This document shows, one piece after another, positions 11,712 to 13,515 of a DNA stretch of 13,515 nucleotides (position 1 is the first letter of the stretch; the number at the start of each line of letters is the position of its first letter). Source of the DNA: an archaeon (lineage in GTDB: Archaea > Halobacteriota > Syntropharchaeia > Alkanophagales > Methanospirareceae); NCBI GenBank assembly GCA_030019325.1, contig JASEFB010000055.1, forward strand, positions 1 through 13,515, given 5' to 3'. The position numbers and the translations under genes were made by a program. The notes under the pieces were generated by a model. It saw only the letters and a program-made list of their open reading frames with translations. It had not been told where the DNA came from and did no database searches.

Positions 11712-12110
11712 TTATTGCACTACCTCAGCAGGTGTCTTCCTCCCTCGTTCTGTTCGGTCAAAATCAGTGTCAAAACTAACGATCTGCAAATTGTATTTTT
11801 CAGCCACCACATACTGATACGCATCATCAAAATCCAACGTAAACGTCTTTGCAACAGTATCCAATTCTCTTAAATCATCGATTCCTAATGAGTGAATACG
11901 TACACCGTCTACGATTATATTATCGAGAAATAAAGTGAAGAGGCGGGCTTTTCCTAACCCAAACAAGATCACACCAATTGAATGGAGCGAAAAATCAGTA
12001 AGCGCCAACTGCACGCTGCCCAAACGTTGAAAGAGCGTGCGAACCTGAGATACCCGCTCTTGCTCAAGTAGACCTTCGAGAAATACGTTCGTATCAATGA
12101 GGTACTGCAC
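11712..12110 (-). CDS. vapC: VapC-type PIN-domain ribonuclease toxin
   Basis: The 132-residue protein starts at GTG (12108-12110): VQYLIDTNVFLEGL, the first strand with catalytic Asp. Then come LALTDFSLHSIGVILFGLG, LDFDDAYQYVVAEKYNL with the acidic pair, and IVSFDTDFDRTERG with the last acidic residues, the usual PIN order. VapC toxins cleave tRNA or rRNA when free of antitoxin. GTG lies 1 nt after the vapB stop, which fits translational coupling and the family's normal N-terminus; an in-frame start further upstream would overlap vapB by about 57 nt and is less likely. A gutted version of this gene lies at 564-643. All active-site positions seem intact, so it is probably functional. Confidence 0.9.
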   Translation of the reverse strand: MQYLIDTNVFLEGLLEQERVSQVRTLFQRLGSVQLALTDFSLHSIGVILFGLGKARLFTLFLDNIIVDGVRIHSLGIDDLRELDTVAKTFTLDFDDAYQYVVAEKYNLQIVSFDTDFDRTERGRKTPAEVVQ

Positions 12111-12111
12111 A

Positions 12112-12312
12112 TCAATCCCTCCATTCCAACGCCTTCTTCTGGAGTTCGAGGGATGTATACTTATCACGGTATTCCTTTAATCCCCCTATCCAATCCAATT
12201 TCAGCTTCTTTCCAGGCTTCTTTTTGGCCTTCTGCAGTAAAAAGTCAACGTAATCTTCTACTTCTCTATGCAATTCAGGTGGCAATTGTTTTATCTTCTC
12301 CTCTATTCCCAT
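12112..12312 (-). CDS. vapB: VapB-type antitoxin (DUF2281-like)
   Basis: This 66-residue protein is almost identical to the orphan at 647-850 (same MGIEEKIKQLPPELHREVED start). Changes are limited to a few positions, such as Pro for Thr after KKK, Ile for Ala after LDW, and a different C-terminus (KALEWRD). It should bind the VapC encoded 1 nt downstream and repress the shared promoter. The Shine-Dalgarno site AAGGAGGT is conserved, 8 nt before ATG. The few changes fall largely in the C-terminal half that normally contacts the toxin, so the pair may have drifted in specificity (inference). Confidence 0.9.
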   Translation of the reverse strand: MGIEEKIKQLPPELHREVEDYVDFLLQKAKKKPGKKLKLDWIGGLKEYRDKYTSLELQKKALEWRD

Positions 12313-12453
12313 ACTATCTTACCTCCTTCCCTCGCACTGCAGAGCCTCTATCACATCACTTATATCACTAATCAATACAATCAAATAAAATAAAATATGC
12401 AAGTCCAACTTTTACCCCTTTTCCCCCTCACCTTTTCCCTTTTACATGGTCGG

Positions 12454-12475
12454 GCGATCGCGATTAAAATTGCGA
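12454..12475. repeat. GCGATCGC palindrome and near-palindrome
   Basis: GCGATCGC lies at 12454-12461. It overlaps TCGCGATTAAAATTGCGA (12458-12475), symmetric except for one pair. Its position between the two vapBC loci suggests a possible regulator site. Confidence 0.35.
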
Positions 12476-12639
12476 TTATATTTTATATAATACACCCCCA
12501 ATCCGCCTTCTCTTTACCTCCGTTTCCATCGTCACCTGATCCTTCGTCCTGAACCGGTAGAACCGCACTTCACGTGGCGAGCTAAATGAACCTGAGTCGC
12601 GAGAAACGTGAAGATCCGCAGCTCATACTTCTCAACCAT
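12476..12639 (-). pseudogene. Possible frameshifted small gene divergent from vapBC
   Basis: From ATG 12639 the minus strand reads MVEKYELRIFTFLATQVHLA, then RHVKCGSTGSG to a stop at 12532. A second frame, overlapping from about 12570, reads VRFYRFRTKDQVTMETEVKR and RRIGGVLYKI before TAA at 12476. Both parts look protein-like, so a single frameshifted gene is possible. The ATG is about 29 nt from a TATA box read on the minus strand (12663-12672), shared with the divergent vapB promoter. The family is not recognised. Confidence 0.3.
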
Positions 12640-12659
12640 CACCAAGCCAGCTTTGCGAA

Positions 12660-12674
12660 GATATTTATATACGT
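12660..12674 (+). promoter_or_regulatory. TATA box, possibly bidirectional
   Basis: GATATTTATATACG is centred about 25 nt before vapB ATG 12692, predicting a leaderless mRNA. The element is nearly symmetric and also lies at leaderless distance from the minus-strand ATG 12639. Confidence 0.6.
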
Positions 12675-12691
12675 CTATACAATGTACAACC

Positions 12692-12922
12692 ATGCCCCTG
12701 GTAACCGTGCGCGTGGATGAGAAGTTAAAGCGGGAGATGGAGAAGCTCACCCATATAAACTGGAGTGAGGTGATAAGGAACACCGTGGAACATAAGATAA
12801 AGGAGGAAGGTGGAAGAAATCTCGCGGAAGCAGTTCTATTGAACGAGCGGCTCCGTAAGAAAGCACCTGAGGGGTGGGACAGTACACGAGTGATAAAACT
12901 ATGGCGGCAGAGAAGGTTGTGA
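12692..12922 (+). CDS. vapB: VapB-type RHH antitoxin
   Basis: This 76-residue protein begins MPLVTVRVDEKLKREMEKL, then THINWSEVIRNTVEHKIKEE: one strand and two helices of a ribbon-helix-helix domain, as in archaeal VapB antitoxins. The C-terminal half (LAEAVLLNERLRKKAPEGWD, TRVIKLWRQRRL) would wrap the toxin, with a tryptophan-rich tail. The frame is open further upstream, but the RHH strand starts at this methionine and the TATA box predicts transcription from about here, so ATG 12692 is chosen. The end overlaps vapC by 22 nt, typical of coupled antitoxin-toxin translation. It belongs to a different family from the DUF2281-like antitoxins in the window. Confidence 0.9.
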   Translation: MPLVTVRVDEKLKREMEKLTHINWSEVIRNTVEHKIKEEGGRNLAEAVLLNERLRKKAPEGWDSTRVIKLWRQRRL

Positions 12923-13326
12923 TTGATGCGTCCGTGGTCGCAAAGTGGTTCTTAGAGGAAGTTTACAGCACTGAAGCGCTTCTGCTCAGAGATAAGTATA
13001 TTGGTGGGGAGGTTGAACTTGCAAGCCCTTGCATTATGCCGTTCGAGGTCCTTAACGCATTAAGATACAGTGGCTTATACTCAAAGGATGTTCTGGTTAG
13101 TGTTGTCAAATCTCTGGAGGGGTATGGAATAGAACTCTGGGATTTAAGGAGGGAGTATGGGCAGATGGTTGCAGAAGTAGCACTGGTCCTTGATATAAGT
13201 GTTTACGACGCCAGTTATGTGGCATTGGCTGAGATTGCCAATGCGAGATTCGTGACTGCCGATGTAGAAATTATGACCAAAGCGAAGGACCTTATAACCG
13301 TGACTCACCTGAAAGAGTTGAGTTAA
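12901..13326 (+). CDS. vapC: VapC-type PIN-domain ribonuclease toxin
   Basis: The 141-residue PIN protein starts MAAEKVVIDASVVAKWFLEE (first Asp), followed by SPCIMPFEVLNALRYSG (conserved Glu), VYDASYVALAEIANARFVTA with two catalytic acidic residues, and DVEIMTKAK. All four acidic positions are present, so it should be an active Mg-dependent ribonuclease toxin. ATG 12901 lies inside the end of vapB (22-nt overlap) and gives the family N-terminus; an open frame extends to 12874 but deepens the overlap without adding conserved residues. It is unrelated in detail to the VapC at 11712, so the two neighbouring loci are independent arrivals. Confidence 0.92.
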   Translation: MAAEKVVIDASVVAKWFLEEVYSTEALLLRDKYIGGEVELASPCIMPFEVLNALRYSGLYSKDVLVSVVKSLEGYGIELWDLRREYGQMVAEVALVLDISVYDASYVALAEIANARFVTADVEIMTKAKDLITVTHLKELS

Positions 13327-13348
13327 AATCCTTGGAAAATAATCCTTC

Positions 13349-13364
13349 TACCGGTTTTTTTCTT
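13349..13364 (+). terminator. T-tract downstream of vapC
   Basis: TACCGGTTTTTTTCTTT begins about 23 nt after the vapC stop. Archaeal terminators are often T-tracts without a hairpin. Nothing else recognisable lies between here and the window end. Confidence 0.4.
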
Positions 13365-13515
13365 TGAAGCGCGCTTACAATTTTATACCTCTAATAACCT
13401 CCTTTAAGGTCTGTGCAGAATGTCTGCAAGTTGTGTCGATGATTTTCTAACAATCGGAACTAATTTTAAAAAATCCTCTTGAATTCTTAATGATCACACT
13501 TGATATGAATTTAAT

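Larger units (their letters stand above)
11683..12408. repeat. Duplicated vapBC segment, copy 2 (intact form)
   Basis: This is the paralogue of about 535-940. It holds intact vapC and vapB and the same upstream AT-rich region, and differs from the first copy by scattered substitutions and by keeping about 315 bp of vapC missing there. Similarity fades on the left at the KLTLRY codons and on the right near 12408. Confidence 0.85.

Noticed and set aside
1..13515. tRNA or rRNA genes
   Set aside because: I saw no cloverleaf with a GGTTCRA-type T-loop and no rRNA-like conserved blocks on either strand, though I could not run a dedicated search.

Overview
The window comes from an archaeon. The evidence is a CetZ-type tubulin plus a canonical FtsZ, a stand-alone TRAM protein, a UPF0058 protein, a DUF2299-like protein, TATA boxes placed about 25-30 nt before start codons (several transcripts look leaderless), and strong GGAGG Shine-Dalgarno sites on other genes. 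This combination fits a euryarchaeal, methanogen/ANME-like lineage. That assignment is inference; there is no rRNA or taxonomic marker here. Base composition is patchy: the transporter gene at 1418-2152 is very AT-rich, while 8085-9490 is clearly more GC-rich.

Layout. Positions 1-646 carry no intact gene but hold a membrane-protein fragment and a gutted vapC. Next come an intact vapB antitoxin (minus), an RHH/zinc-ribbon regulator followed closely by a VUT/YhhQ queuosine-precursor transporter, a TRAM protein with a hairpin terminator, ftsZ, a DUF2299-like protein, a beta-helix lipoprotein, a decayed NERD-domain gene, a small conserved protein, a UPF0058 protein, a GC-rich protein of unknown function, and ridA (minus). 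A gene-poor stretch with a perfect parS-like 20-bp palindrome follows. Then come a possible small membrane protein and cetZ, a second vapBC locus (minus, paralogous to the gutted one) and a third, unrelated vapBC pair (plus).

The most unusual feature is a family of about 13 interspersed repeats. The core is about 29 bp (GAAACCCGAAGCGG followed by CTCTGAAAGAAGCTT). All copies are on the plus strand, and there is roughly one per gene or gene pair, often 10-120 nt after a stop codon. Several copies extend about 60 bp further through a block containing CTGCGCATAAA, and two extended copies run right up to an ATG. They do not behave as CRISPR repeats or recognisable integron attC sites. They could be a mobile intergenic repeat, a 3'-end RNA element or a cassette-junction sequence.

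Functionally the window mixes core cell biology (FtsZ and CetZ cytoskeleton, RNA-binding TRAM, RidA detoxification, preQ0/queuosine-precursor uptake linked to tRNA modification) with accessory, high-turnover DNA: three toxin-antitoxin loci in different states of preservation and at least five gene fragments.
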